Assembly: GCA_024734555.1 (NCBI GenBank)
Contig: JANPWX010000081.1
Span: 774,452-838,451, forward strand
DNA: 64,000 bases
DNA from: Trochalopteron elliotii
Taxonomy: Eukaryota; Chordata; Aves; Passeriformes; Leiothrichidae
Direction of reading: 5' to 3'
Below, piece by piece: positions 37,394 to 47,470 of the stretch; the first letter of the stretch is position 1, and every line of letters begins with the position of its first letter. Below the pieces are notes generated by a model, which was not told the DNA's origin, searched no databases, and saw nothing but the letters and a program-made list of their open reading frames with translations. A program made the position numbers and the translations under genes.

Positions 37394-38052
37394 TGTAGTG
37401 GTTTGGTTTTGGTTTTATCAGTTTTATGTATGTATTTGTTCCTTGTTTTATATTGTTTTTTGTAAGTTGTAATGGTTTGTCCCATGTCACCCATGTTTAA
37501 CCCTTTTTGGTTTTACCCCAACCCTTGTTATGTGTCTGTCATAAGTTATACATCCCCTGGGTCTTGTCTATCACTTTGAAGCCTCTCCCAAAAGCCTAGA
37601 ATGTTCCAGTGAGGGTGTCGAGTGATTGGACAAGACTCTGGCTATCTCCCCACCTGAGTTATTGATTTGTTGTAATATGTGTCATTTACCTGCAGAGCCA
37701 TGCCTACATGATCCCTGATTTGTCCTCAGTTAAACGCATCCCCAAGTTCCTCCCCCAAATATAAGATGTAACCCAATGGGTGCCCTGCCTCTTCTCTCTT
37801 CTCTTGCCCTCTTGGTCTGCTTGGGGCTCAGACTGACAAGGGGTCTCTACTGGGGCAGACACACTGAGCAGATGAACAAAGCCAGTGGTTGAACCCTGAG
37901 CAGACTGTCTCCTTTCCTGCTGTTGTCGCTTCACTCCTGCAAGGCAAACCAGAACCCCTGGGATGGGCAAGTTTCATTCAGCTACCGAGCTGTGCCCCTT
38001 CTTGCCATGGTGCCAGGGCTGGCCGAGGCAAAGAGACACTGACACCGCAGCA
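37394..38052 (+). mobile_element. Solo LTR (659 bp) with exact 6-bp target duplication, ERVK-like
   Basis: The element begins TGTAGTGGTTTGG and ends GCAGCA, giving the canonical TG...CA ends. It is flanked by the perfect direct repeat AGATAT (37388-37393 and 38053-38058). A TATA-like aaatataag lies at 37757-37765 with 'taacccaatggg' just after it, and a pyrimidine-rich 'cctcttctctcttctcttgccc' stretch follows, as expected around an LTR transcription start. A 6-bp duplication is typical of beta-type (ERVK) retroviruses; class assignment rests on that alone. There is no internal retroviral sequence on either side, so it is a recombination product of a former provirus. The minus-strand frame at 37704-37970 and the plus frames at 37889-38157 are not genes. 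Confidence 0.93.
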
Positions 38053-38058
38053 AGATAT
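38053..38058. repeat. Right target-site duplication AGATAT of the LTR
   Basis: Matches 37388-37393 exactly and directly follows the terminal CA of the LTR. Confidence 0.92.
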
Positions 38059-38417
38059 TACTGCAGAGAAATTTATTTTACTGACATTATCTGTTTAATT
38101 CTCCTGCATGTCAGTTCTGTATGTCAGTGGTGCTCTGTGATGTTCATATTGATATGATTTTCAAGTTTGGTGAAACAGCTAGCTGAAAAGAGCACTTTTT
38201 TGGTTTTCCAGTCATTAATAATTGAAAGTACTGCCAAACAGTTCCCTCAAACAGTAGCTGATGTTCTGGGGCTTTACCTTCAGAATAATTTTTTACCCCT
38301 TTATTTTCACTGTAACCATGCTAAAACACTTAACATCACAAAAAGAAATCATGGAATATAGGGCAAGAACAACATCTACTATCAAGAAACAGTTGGTACC
38401 AGCTGTCACAACTCAGA
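38059..38417. other. No gene seen
   Basis: AT-rich sequence between the solo LTR and a CR1. Frames at 38167-38361 and 38261-38473 have no recognisable feature. Confidence 0.5.
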
Positions 38418-38778
38418 ACACAAAATCATTAAAGTTAGAAAATACAACTAAGATCACCAAGTTCGGCCATTAACCTAATACTGACAGGTCCACCACTTAA
38501 CTACGTCTCTAAGCACTGCATCTAGAGGTTTTCTGAACACTTCCAAGGATGGTGATTCCACCATTTCCCTGGGTAGCCTGTTCCAATACCTGACCATCCT
38601 TTTGGAGAGGAAATTTTTCCTTAGATTCAATTTAAACCTCTCCTGGCACAACATGACTTATCTTGCCCTATCCCTTGTTACTGTCACCCTGTCATAGAAG
38701 GAGATCAAACTGGTCCAGCAGGACCTGCTACTCACAAATCCATGTTCGCTGGGCTGGTGCACATCCCATGTCTGGCAC
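38418..38778 (-). mobile_element. CR1 LINE, antisense: 3' UTR joined to an early reverse-transcriptase piece
   Basis: Read on the minus strand, 38418-38681 is CR1 3' UTR. The plus strand shows 'aaaatcattaaagttagaaa' at the 3' terminus, 'ggatggtgattccaccattt' and 'ctgggtagcctgttccaata'. Directly next to it, 38683-38778 is from the start of the reverse-transcriptase domain (minus-strand peptide HGFVSSRSCWTSLISFYD). In an intact CR1 these two parts are separated by more than 1 kb, so an internal deletion joins them at about 38680-38685, where the short sequence 'gttactgtcac' could reflect microhomology. The minus-strand frame at 38658-39161 runs across this junction and the neighbouring inverted block and is a composite without function. 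Confidence 0.9.
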
Positions 38779-38789
38779 AAGATATTGGA

Positions 38790-39222
38790 AAGGTTCCTTG
38801 AATGTGTCAAAACTCTCTTACAAGTGATTGAGGAGCCAGCAAGAGGTGCAATACTGGAGTTTGTGCTCACCAAGAGGGAAGAGCTGGCAGGGAATGTGCT
38901 GCTCCAATGCAGCAGTGGCTGCAGTGACTGTGGGATGGTGGAGTTGGAGTTCCTCAGGGAAGTGAGGAGGGCCCACAGTAAGCTCATTGTCCTGGAATTC
39001 AGGAAAGCAGCCTTTGGCCTCTGCAAGGACCTGCTTGGTGGAGTCCCATGAGATGGAGCCCTGAAGACAGAGGGCTGGCTGCAAGGATCACCTCCTCCAA
39101 GCTCAGGAGCAGTGCATACCAACAAGGAGGAAATTGGGCAAAAATGCCAGAAAGCCTCCATGGATGGATAAGGAGCTGCTGTGCAAACTCAGAGTGAAAA
39201 GAGAGGCTTACAGGAAGTGTAC
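38790..39222 (+). mobile_element. CR1 LINE ORF2 piece (end of endonuclease and linker), opposite orientation
   Basis: The plus strand encodes CR1 ORF2 residues from the late endonuclease: motifs EEPARGAILEFVLTKREEL and SDCGMVELEFLREVRRAHSKL in the frame at 38785-39051. After a stop (tga at about 39050) the linker follows, with ARKPPWMDKELLCKLRVKREAYRK in the frame at 39134-39388. At least one frameshift separates them. The block is head-to-head with the antisense CR1 at 38418-38778 and comes from a part of ORF2 upstream of the RT piece. This is the arrangement expected if the 5' part of one CR1 copy was inverted during insertion. Two separate insertions remain possible. Confidence 0.88.
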
Positions 39223-39992
39223 ATACAATCCTATCAGGGTTTTATCAGAGTTTTCAGAAAACTTGAAGCCACACAGGAAGTGCCAAATGCATTTACCTAT
39301 GTTAATTGCATGTGAAAGAGGACTTTGCAAATTTATGTTTCCTAAAGTTCCCAGCACAAACCCACTTTCAGAAGAATTTTCCTACTGACTTCATATCCCT
39401 TAAAGAATCCCAACCCTCACATGTAAGTGCATTTGGGAGTAAGGCCTGTTGGGATTTTTATCTTCTAGCTCACTCTGACAGGACTTCTGTTTGAATTACA
39501 CGTGCTCCAGGCTAATAAATTTTGATTGCTCTGCATTGTTAGCCATCTGCTCCCTTCCCTTGGGATCCCAGTTCAAGATGGAAGTTAAAAGACAACAAGC
39601 TGAACCCCCAGCAGACATAGGGCAACAGAGTTTGTACAGAAAATTAGCAAGCAAAGGAGCTGGTGAAGTGTTTGATTGAGATGTGCACAGATGTGTACTG
39701 GCTTTTCACGAGGTCTGCTGATTCATTAGAAGTAGCATAGTAGCTATAATTAAAGTTTTCTATTTCTTCTTATTATAATACACTGTTTTCAGACTTTTAT
39801 GTATTTACCAAATTTTAAACAGTGGAAAAAAAAGCAAGGAATGAACCTTAAACCTCCAAAGAGAGAAGCATATGGTAAGCTGAACCATAAAAGGAAACTC
39901 TCATATATAATGTCAACAGTCTTGAAGATCTATATCCCACTGCTTCCAGCAAATAAATTGGTCTAAGCGGCAAAATAAAGACATAAACATTC
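39223..39992. other. No gene seen
   Basis: Sequence between two CR1 fragments. Frames at 39306-39494 and 39491-39679 have no recognised domain. Confidence 0.45.
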
Positions 39993-40295
39993 CCTGTGAC
40001 CGGACAACAGGGTTTAACTTCATTCCTCACCACTCTCTAGGCCCAGCCATCCAGTTTTTTACCCTGCAAAGAGTGCACCTGTTCAAGCTGTGAACAGTCA
40101 GTTTCTCCAGGGAAATGATGTCAGAGGCTTTATTGAAGTCCACGTAGACAACAACCACAGCCTTTCCTCATCCACTAAGAGCTTCCCTTGGATGTAGAGG
40201 GAGATCAGGTTTGTCAAGCAGGACCTGTCTTTTGTAAACCCATCTTGACTGTGCCTGATCCCCTTGTTGTCCTTTATGTGCCAAACAATAATTAA
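39993..40295 (-). mobile_element. CR1 LINE reverse-transcriptase fragment, antisense
   Basis: The plus strand reads as the reverse complement of CR1 ORF2: 'gcccagccatccagtttttt', 'gtcagaggctttattgaagt', 'agcctttcctcatccactaa' and 'atcaggtttgtcaagcagga', in the expected order. It covers the same part of the reverse transcriptase as 38683-38778, so it must be a different copy. No CR1 3' terminus is present, so the piece is truncated at both ends. Confidence 0.9.
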
Positions 40296-41280
40296 AAATT
40301 GTTTATTTGTTAAATGAGATATAGCCCTTTGGGAAACACAGGATATTTCATTGTGTACCTGTTATGCATTTGCTTATAAATGAGAGAGCTGTAGGAATTT
40401 AGTTTGTCAGACATTTTTCATGATTCTCAAAGGATCCCCAAGAGACACTATTTTTTATAAAGAGTAGTTATTACAGTTTTAGCATACTCTCTAGTTTAAC
40501 GGAAGTAAGATAATTTCAAAGACATTAAAAGATGGTTGTATGGGGTTTATTACTAAATTATCTAATGTATTCCTTAACCATTTTTTTCTCACATTAACTT
40601 GCCTAAAATGAAAGACATAAATTAGGGGCCATGTTTTCATTTGAAATGGCACTATTTTTTAGTGTGTTTGTAACAGCTGATTACAAGCCTAAGACCAGAT
40701 AGTATACTGCTTGCTAAATAAATAAATGCAAAAAATAAGAGCAGTAATGAACTATCACCTTTTTATCATCATGTTCAAGGAAAAGTCTCTGAAATTGTAT
40801 TTTGTTGGTGCTTTTTCTCTCATCACCAAGAAAACCTCTGCCAAATAGCAGTGTAGCAGGATTTAGTAGTTAAGTGATATCTGGAATTTAGGAAGACTGT
40901 CTTTATGATACTTATTTGATGGTTTAGATCAAGTAGAATTTTATATGGAATAAGTAAAAAATAAATCTTTAATAAAAGAGACAAATTTTATTTCATGGGT
41001 TTCACATTCGTAGAAAAATCAGTAATTTAAAACCTGATTCCTTTTTGGGAGGCAATGGTAGCAATTTTAAGGGGAATTGGGGTATGAGTTTTAATAAAAC
41101 ATAGAATTGTAGCTAAAAACCAAGTAATAACAACCCAAAACAAAAATATTTTGATGGATTGATTAAATAGGAAGACCCAGTTTGCTTTATAATTAGACAT
41201 TTTGCTGGGCTATCACATGTAACAAAAATGTGCAAGGACACCTCACACAGGCTACTTTTCTTCCATGTTGTGATTTATCT
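40296..41280. other. AT-rich stretch, no gene seen
   Basis: About 1 kb of unique-looking AT-rich sequence without a recognisable element. Confidence 0.55.
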
Positions 41281-41470
41281 CCCAAAACAAAACAACAACA
41301 ACCAAAAAAAAACCCCAAAAAAACCCCACAAAACCCCCACAAAACCCCCACAAAAACAACAAACCCACCCCAACAAAACAAAAAAAGCCCAAAAAATAAA
41401 GCCCCAAAGCCTACAAAAACCAAAACAAACAAAAAAATCCTAAACTCCCCAAAACCACACATACACACAA
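41281..41470. repeat. A/C-rich tract with C4-C5 runs (G-quadruplex motif on minus strand)
   Basis: About 190 bases of A and C on the plus strand. At 41313-41349 four C runs (C4, C4, C5, C5) are separated by loops of 7, 6 and 6 bases, so the minus strand has a canonical G4-loop pattern. The remainder is CAAAA/CCAAAA-like. Frames at 41193-41492 are artefacts of composition. Confidence 0.93.
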
Positions 41471-41872
41471 AATAATACCACTTCAAGAGCATTGTGCAAT
41501 ATTTTTCATGTGATATAGAAAAGTTGGAGAAGTTAATAAATAAATACTGTAAGCTTTTCCTCAGGAGATATTCTTCCTTTGTCCAAAATATTCATCCACT
41601 GAAGAGAGTAAAGAGGTGATACGAGTCCGCACTGATATGTGGTTTATTGTATTTTCTGAGGTATTTTTCCATGTTTGTACTCAAAATTTCTGATAACTGC
41701 CACAAAACTTTTAAATTATGAATTAGTGAAAAGTAAAATCTTCAGAAAACAGATAAAATTTTTCAAATTACACAAGTAAGTTGTTACAAACTTATTTTTT
41801 TTTAGAGTGGAACACAAATTCATGGCTTCTCTTTTATTCTTTCAATCACTTCTACTGAGGAGAGGAGAGGGG
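41471..41872. other. No gene seen; ends in GA-rich sequence at a gap
   Basis: AT-rich until the last about 20 bases, which are purine-rich (actgaggagaggagagggg) and stop at the run of Ns. Confidence 0.6.
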
Positions 41873-42266
41873 NNNNNNNNNNNNNNNNNNNNNNNNNNNN
41901 NNNNNNNNNNNNNNNNNNNNNNNNNNNNNNNNNNNNNNNNNNNNNNNNNNNNNNNNNNNNNNNNNNNNNNNNNNNNNNNNNNNNNNNNNNNNNNNNNNNN
42001 NNNNNNNNNNNNNNNNNNNNNNNNNNNNNNNNNNNNNNNNNNNNNNNNNNNNNNNNNNNNNNNNNNNNNNNNNNNNNNNNNNNNNNNNNNNNNNNNNNNN
42101 NNNNNNNNNNNNNNNNNNNNNNNNNNNNNNNNNNNNNNNNNNNNNNNNNNNNNNNNNNNNNNNNNNNNNNNNNNNNNNNNNNNNNNNNNNNNNNNNNNNN
42201 NNNNNNNNNNNNNNNNNNNNNNNNNNNNNNNNNNNNNNNNNNNNNNNNNNNNNNNNNNNNNNNNNN
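41873..42266. other. Assembly gap, 394 Ns
   Basis: Unknown sequence. The length is not a round placeholder, so it was probably estimated by the assembler. An open frame drawn across it (41807-42352) is meaningless. Confidence 1.
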
Positions 42267-42724
42267 CGCTGCTTACATTTGATCTATGCTGGGTGATCCA
42301 AAATAGAAGTTATGTCCCTATTCAATACTATACACATTTAATTGCATTATAACACAGCAGATTTTACTCTACTTCTATTTTATATAGCTAAAAAAGGGGA
42401 AAGGAGATGATCTTTCCCTAGGAATCCCGCTAAACTTTGATCTATGACCCTAATTGAAAGTGTTAATTAACACCTCAAATCCAGAGGAGCTTTAATACAC
42501 CTTAAACATATCACGATAGATAGACCACATTTCTCCTGTGGTCAATATATGATGCAATCATGAGAAAAAGCAGAATCAAAAAATGATAAATATTTTTTAA
42601 AAAAGGCAAGAAATTGAAAGAGGATGAGATTGAATTTTATCACCTATTCTTTAAATGTGGGTTTTCTTGTCTCATTGAACTATTCATCCCCTTCCCTCCC
42701 CACCTACAAAAACCAAAAAAAAAC

Positions 42725-42755
<31 letters not shown>

Positions 42756-44521
42756 GCCATTTAAGACATTTGAATATCCTAATAGAGGATCCTTAGAACA
42801 CTGGGCATTGCACTAGGCTCCTATCCCAGCAACAATGATTTTGAACAAAATGTTATGTTATGTACATAAACACGCAAATGCACTACAAAAAAGTAATGTG
42901 ATTTTTTTGTACATCTGCAGGAAAATCATTCCACAAAGGGTGTAAAGAAGGGTATGTTAGAAATCTTCAGGTTTAGCAGCAAAACTGAGCTGCATATTTC
43001 AAACTGTGGACTTCTGTTGAGTTAAAAAAATTCGAAAAAAGAAGACTAAATTTTGTTCAAAACAAGGAAAACATGGAGAATGGTGGCCCAAAGATGGATG
43101 GACCTTCTTTATATTCTACTGCTGAAGAGGAATGGCTGGTCCCAGAACAGATGGTCACATTGACCTCATCCTGTGGAAAGATCAGTGCCCTCATGTCCAT
43201 TTAAAAAGCAGTTCAGGCAATCAGACCTTTGCTGGAGTCAGACCCCAAATGACTGTTTCCATTTGGTGCTTCAGATAAAAAAATTAGATGGGGTCATGAG
43301 CATGTTCCCTTCCTGCAATGACCTGTGGAACTGAAACAGCAGTCCATGGCCTTTCAGAAAGCAGAAATTGCATCATCTTTTTTTCTCACTCTTCTCGGGA
43401 TGCGCCGTAAAAAGAAATAGCCCCTGCGACTTCATAAAATCTCAAAGGAAAGTTTGTTGTTGTCATTTACTTTCTCATGAAAATCTTCATATATATTGTT
43501 TGTAGATGACAGCAGAAAAGCACAGGACAGAATGACTGATACATAGCTGCTATAAAAACTCTGCGTCAGCAAGAATGCTTCATGGCATTTGGAGAAGTGA
43601 AATTTTTTTGCACATTTTTGTGGCTACTACCATAAAATAATCTGATTTTATAGAATTTTGGAATTTTTCAATATATTTTACTCCTGTTATTCGAGAGACA
43701 GTTGTTCTTTTTCTTGTTATTTTATTAAAAGAACAAGGTATATTTGATACTTGGTTTTTCTACACTGATATTTTTGTCATATATATTATTGATTCTCTAG
43801 CTTTCTAAAATGACTCCTATGTTTGAGAAACATGTAATGCTTATCTTTACTATTCAAGTCCTGTGTCACACACATTACATGATTTTCCGATTATTCTGTT
43901 TTGCTTACACATGACTTTGAAACCCAGACTGCTCCTCTGATGTCTGGATAGCATATATTATAAATACTTGAAAGATCTACGCCATCTGCATTTTAGTTTC
44001 ATATTTTATATTCACATTTACTTAACTAAAGGTCCTATTAATATTTAAAATCTCAAAGATTCAGACAAGTGGAACAGTTTCATAATACCAACAGATATAT
44101 CTTGGATCTTTTCAGTGAAGAACTCAGCCATTTTTTAATATTATTTGCCCATGTTCAGAGATGTTGTGTCAAAATTTACTGATCTACTGATATAAGTCAA
44201 TCTATTTAGATGTGATGCTCTTAAATAACAGTAAATGCAGGTTCAGGAATTGTTTGTATATTGGCCTAATAGAATAAGTAAATTCTGTAATATCTGTATA
44301 ATTAACACCATGTATTTTTTAAAAACAAAAATTGCAAAGCATCCAGGTTTAGATGAAGATGATTTGCTAAAGGTTTTAAGAGAATGTTTATAGGACTGTG
44401 CTGAACAATCACTATCTGATGGTAAATGTTTTAGTTCCATCACAGCTTGCATAAAATCAACATACACAAACCCAGACAGAGAATTTGAAGAGCTTGGCAA
44501 AAAGTCTTGAGAAGCATTATT
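42267..44521. other. No gene seen; poly(A)-like run
   Basis: About 2.2 kb of mostly unique sequence. An almost pure A run with a few Cs lies at about 42711-42751. The block 43060-43400 is less AT-rich but has no recognised family or open frame. The frame at 44243-44500 minus has no recognisable feature. Confidence 0.5.
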
Positions 44522-44610
44522 TCATGGAGTCATATAATGGTTGGTGTGGAGAGGGACCTTAAAACTGTTTAGTCCAAGCCTCCTGTCGGAGTCAAGGACA
44601 GCTTTCCCTA
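44522..44610 (-). mobile_element. CR1 LINE 3' part, first half of a split copy
   Basis: The plus strand reads 'ggagtcatataatggttggt', then 'gagagggaccttaaaactgtttagtccaagcctcctgtc' in outline. This is the reverse complement of a CR1 3' end ('...cattctatgattc'). The match stops at tttcccta (44610) and resumes with the same tcccta at 45241. Confidence 0.88.
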
Positions 44611-45240
44611 TCTTGTGTTTTGACTCCAAGATTCCTCTAATTAGGGGCTTTTTCCTTTTCGAAGTCCCGTGCCAGAGTTAGAAAGAAGAGCAGATCTCGC
44701 AGCTTGGTCTTGAAAGGTGTTTATTAAATTTTTTATCCGAAGGTCAGCGCATCACCTAACACCAAGCTTAGCATGCTGAAAGTCGCCACTGCCAAGAGCA
44801 CCAGACCTGGTGTCCAAGGTCTCTTAAGGACTTCTAACCCAATTAACTCTTGAAACGTACTATATTTACAGTTTTGTACCAATAACTACTACCAATTCTA
44901 GACACACAATTTTCTACATGACCTACATTCTACCAATGTGCTTGTGACATTGTCACAGCAGAAGATGGAGTCGAAGAGGAAGAACTTAAGACTCCGCTCA
45001 AAATTCTCCATCTTGCCTCTATCTATTTCCATTCTAAAAACCCAAAACTACAAATTTTCACCCTGTGACAAGTTAAACTACTATCTAATTTAATTTTTTG
45101 TTGTTCTCTTTTCCTCCATAAGTGCTGGCAATTTTTCCCATGGTCTAAGGTCAAAGGCAATGCTTTCCTGGGTTCCTGGCAGGGGTCCTGGACCCCCTAG
45201 GGCAGTTTGAGGGGTTTTCCCTGTGCCCTGGACTCCAACA
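44611..45240 (-). mobile_element. Solo LTR (about 627-630 bp) inserted into a CR1
   Basis: On the minus strand it starts at 45240 with TGTTGGAGTCCAGGG and ends at 44614 with GGAGTCAAAACACA, giving TG...CA ends. A polyadenylation signal AATAAA is followed by 'cacctttcaagaccaagctg' near 44710-44735, as expected for the R/U5 part. The flanks share TCCCTA (44605-44610 and 45241-45246), but three extra bases (tct, 44611-44613) lie between the left copy and the LTR end, so the duplication is slightly imperfect or eroded. The six bases would fit an ERVK-type element. An 'agatggagtcgaagagg' block lies near 44964-44980. There is no internal retroviral sequence. Confidence 0.88.
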
Positions 45241-45395
45241 TCCCTAGATAAGGTTTCTCCAGGCTTTGTCCAGTCTGACTCTGAACACTACCAGGATACA
45301 AGGGGCCATCTCGCATCCAGCCTCTCATCCACCAGCTCCCTCAAGTCATTTCTGGCAGGGCTGTTCTCCATCTCTTCATCTCCCAGTACATCCTT
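45241..45395 (-). mobile_element. CR1 LINE 3' part, second half of the split copy
   Basis: Continues the CR1 interrupted at 44610: 'tccctagataaggtttctcc', then 'ggctttgtccagtctgactc' and 'tgaacactaccagga' (plus strand). After about 45297 the text jumps to a more 5' CR1 region ('tcatttctggcagggctgtt', 'ctccatctcttcatctccca'), which indicates a further internal deletion. The plus frame at 45223-45423 is not a gene. Confidence 0.82.
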
Positions 45396-46961
45396 AGCCA
45401 TTAGAAAATGGTCTTCTGTTTAATGACTTTTTAGCATATCATATAGATTTCTGTCCATGCTGAGAAAAGTGAAAGTGTGTGTACAAAAAAGATACTTTGT
45501 ACCTGGAACTAACATGGGAGACATTGAGTCACTTTTGACTAAAACTGCAGTTATATTAGCTACATCCATAAGTTTGTGGAAGATCTCTGCCTTTTGGAAA
45601 AATTATTTATCATGTTCCAAAAAATAAGTAAAATCCACCAAGAGTTGATAACTCACTTAGAGTTTCATGTTTTTACAAGACATCTCTAGTGATAGGCTCA
45701 GAGTCATAACCCAATATTTTATACTGGAGTTAAAGTTTACTGAGAATGAACTCAACTTCTATATTTCTTGCCTACAGTTATTTTTCAGTTATAAAAGAAT
45801 AAATCCTGCAATTGCCTGTTGTTTGATTTTGGTTTCTTTCTATTTATGTTTTTAAACAGCTCTAGTGCCAAAACAATTACGAGCAGAAAGTTGAAGTTTG
45901 ACCTTCACTGAGAAGTACCTTTGCTCCCGTGAAAATCAATTTTGCTTTGACAAAGGGATTCTACAAATTGCAGTTCTGAAAAGTGAGCAGTTCTTTGTGT
46001 ACAACTTTAACACTATTTGTCTGATATTTGTAGTTAAACAAATTAATGACAATTATGACACAAGGCTTTCTGAACTAAAACAGTGATGCATTTTCATGTA
46101 GACTTCTCTATTTCAGCCTATGGTTTCGCTGACAGTTTTCTTCTTGCAATTCTAGTATCAGATAGTTCTTTCTGGTTTTTTATAGCACAAATATAAAATG
46201 AGGATGCCAGTACCTCTCACCTTTGATCTACAGATTTCTCGTCATGCAAGAAAGGTAGAATTTTAGATCTGAAATGTACCGCACAAAATTTCATACAGGT
46301 TTTGGGTTTCAAAGAGATTTTCAAAGACTGTTGCAAGGCTATTCATATATAGCTATCACTTACACAGGAGTTCAGTACAAATGTACAAAATAAAAATATT
46401 TTATTCTCTAAATTACATAGTTTTCTAAAAACTATTTTATTTATCTTCTACTCAATTCAATTTCTTATCTGCTTCATGAGTAACAATACAAATACCTCTG
46501 TGAATTAGGAAAAAATGCCTTCCGGCCTTCTGTTCTTTCATATGTGTGTAATTGTCATAATAACTAGTATGTTAATGAGTGCAAAAGAGATTGTAGATCT
46601 ATCTGGGTCTGAAGTGATGGTACTATTTTCACTTGTAAATTTGATATTGAACATTGATATAGAGAGTGTGTTTATAGAAAAAATACTATATATAAATATT
46701 AATAAGGAATATTTCAACATGAACAGCAGAAAAATAAAATTCATCCTGTCTGGCTCTCATCCTGACACTAAGAAATGAGAACTATAACATTGAAATAGGC
46801 TGCTGGAAACCTGGAAAGACTAACATGTCTTTTATGTTACTTAAAACAGTAAAAGAAAAAAAAAACAAGAGAGAGTCAAATATCTTAATGTTACATGTCA
46901 ATGAGCTTCACTAAACAATTTTAGTAAAGACTTTACCTCTTTGTTGAGGCTCCACTTATTC
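45396..46961. other. AT-rich stretch, no gene seen
   Basis: About 1.6 kb of AT-rich sequence. Frames at 45667-46086 and 46515-46778 have no recognisable feature. Confidence 0.5.
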
Positions 46962-47470
46962 AAAGAATCATAGAAACATTGAGGTTGGAAAAAACCTTTA
47001 AGATGATGTAGTACAACTGTTAAACCAGCACCACCCTGTTCATTACTAAACCAAATCCTCGAGTTTCACATCCGTACATCTTTTGAAGGTTTCCAGGAAT
47101 GGTGAATCTGCCACTTCCCTGGACAGCCTATTTCCCTGGATGACCATGCTTTCAGTGAAGAAGTGTTTCATAAGATCCAATCTAAACCTCCCCTGTCACT
47201 CATTACCTGGGAGAAGAAACCGACTCCCACCTGGCCACATCCTCCTTCAGGTAACTGTAGTGAATGAAGTCTCTTCTCATCCTCCTTTTCTCTTGGTTAA
47301 ACAATCCCAGCTCTGTCAGCTGCTCCTCTTAGGACTCCTGCCCTAGACCCTTCTCCAGCTCCATTGTCCTCCTCTGAACTTGCTCCAGCCTCTCAGTGCT
47401 TTTCTTGTAGTGAGGGACACAAAAATGGACACAGGATTTGAGGTGTGGCCTCACCAGTGCCAAGTACAAG
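46962..47470 (-). mobile_element. CR1 LINE 3' UTR with intact 3' end, antisense
   Basis: The plus strand begins with 'agaatcatagaaacattgag', the reverse complement of the CR1 terminus. It then shows the standard order: 'cttccctggacagcctattt', 'ctgggagaagaaaccgactc', 'ccttttctcttggttaaaca', 'ttcttgtagtgagggacaca' and 'gaggtgtggcctcaccagtg'. It is 5'-truncated near 47470. This is one of the best preserved CR1 3' ends in the window, but it contains no reverse-transcriptase sequence. The plus frame at 47083-47346 is a shadow. Confidence 0.94.

Noticed and set aside
38658..39161. 167-codon minus-strand frame
   Set aside because: It is a composite of a CR1 RT piece and the antisense of an inverted CR1 endonuclease piece.
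41807..42352. 181-codon plus-strand frame
   Set aside because: Most of it is assembly gap; the frame is read through Ns.
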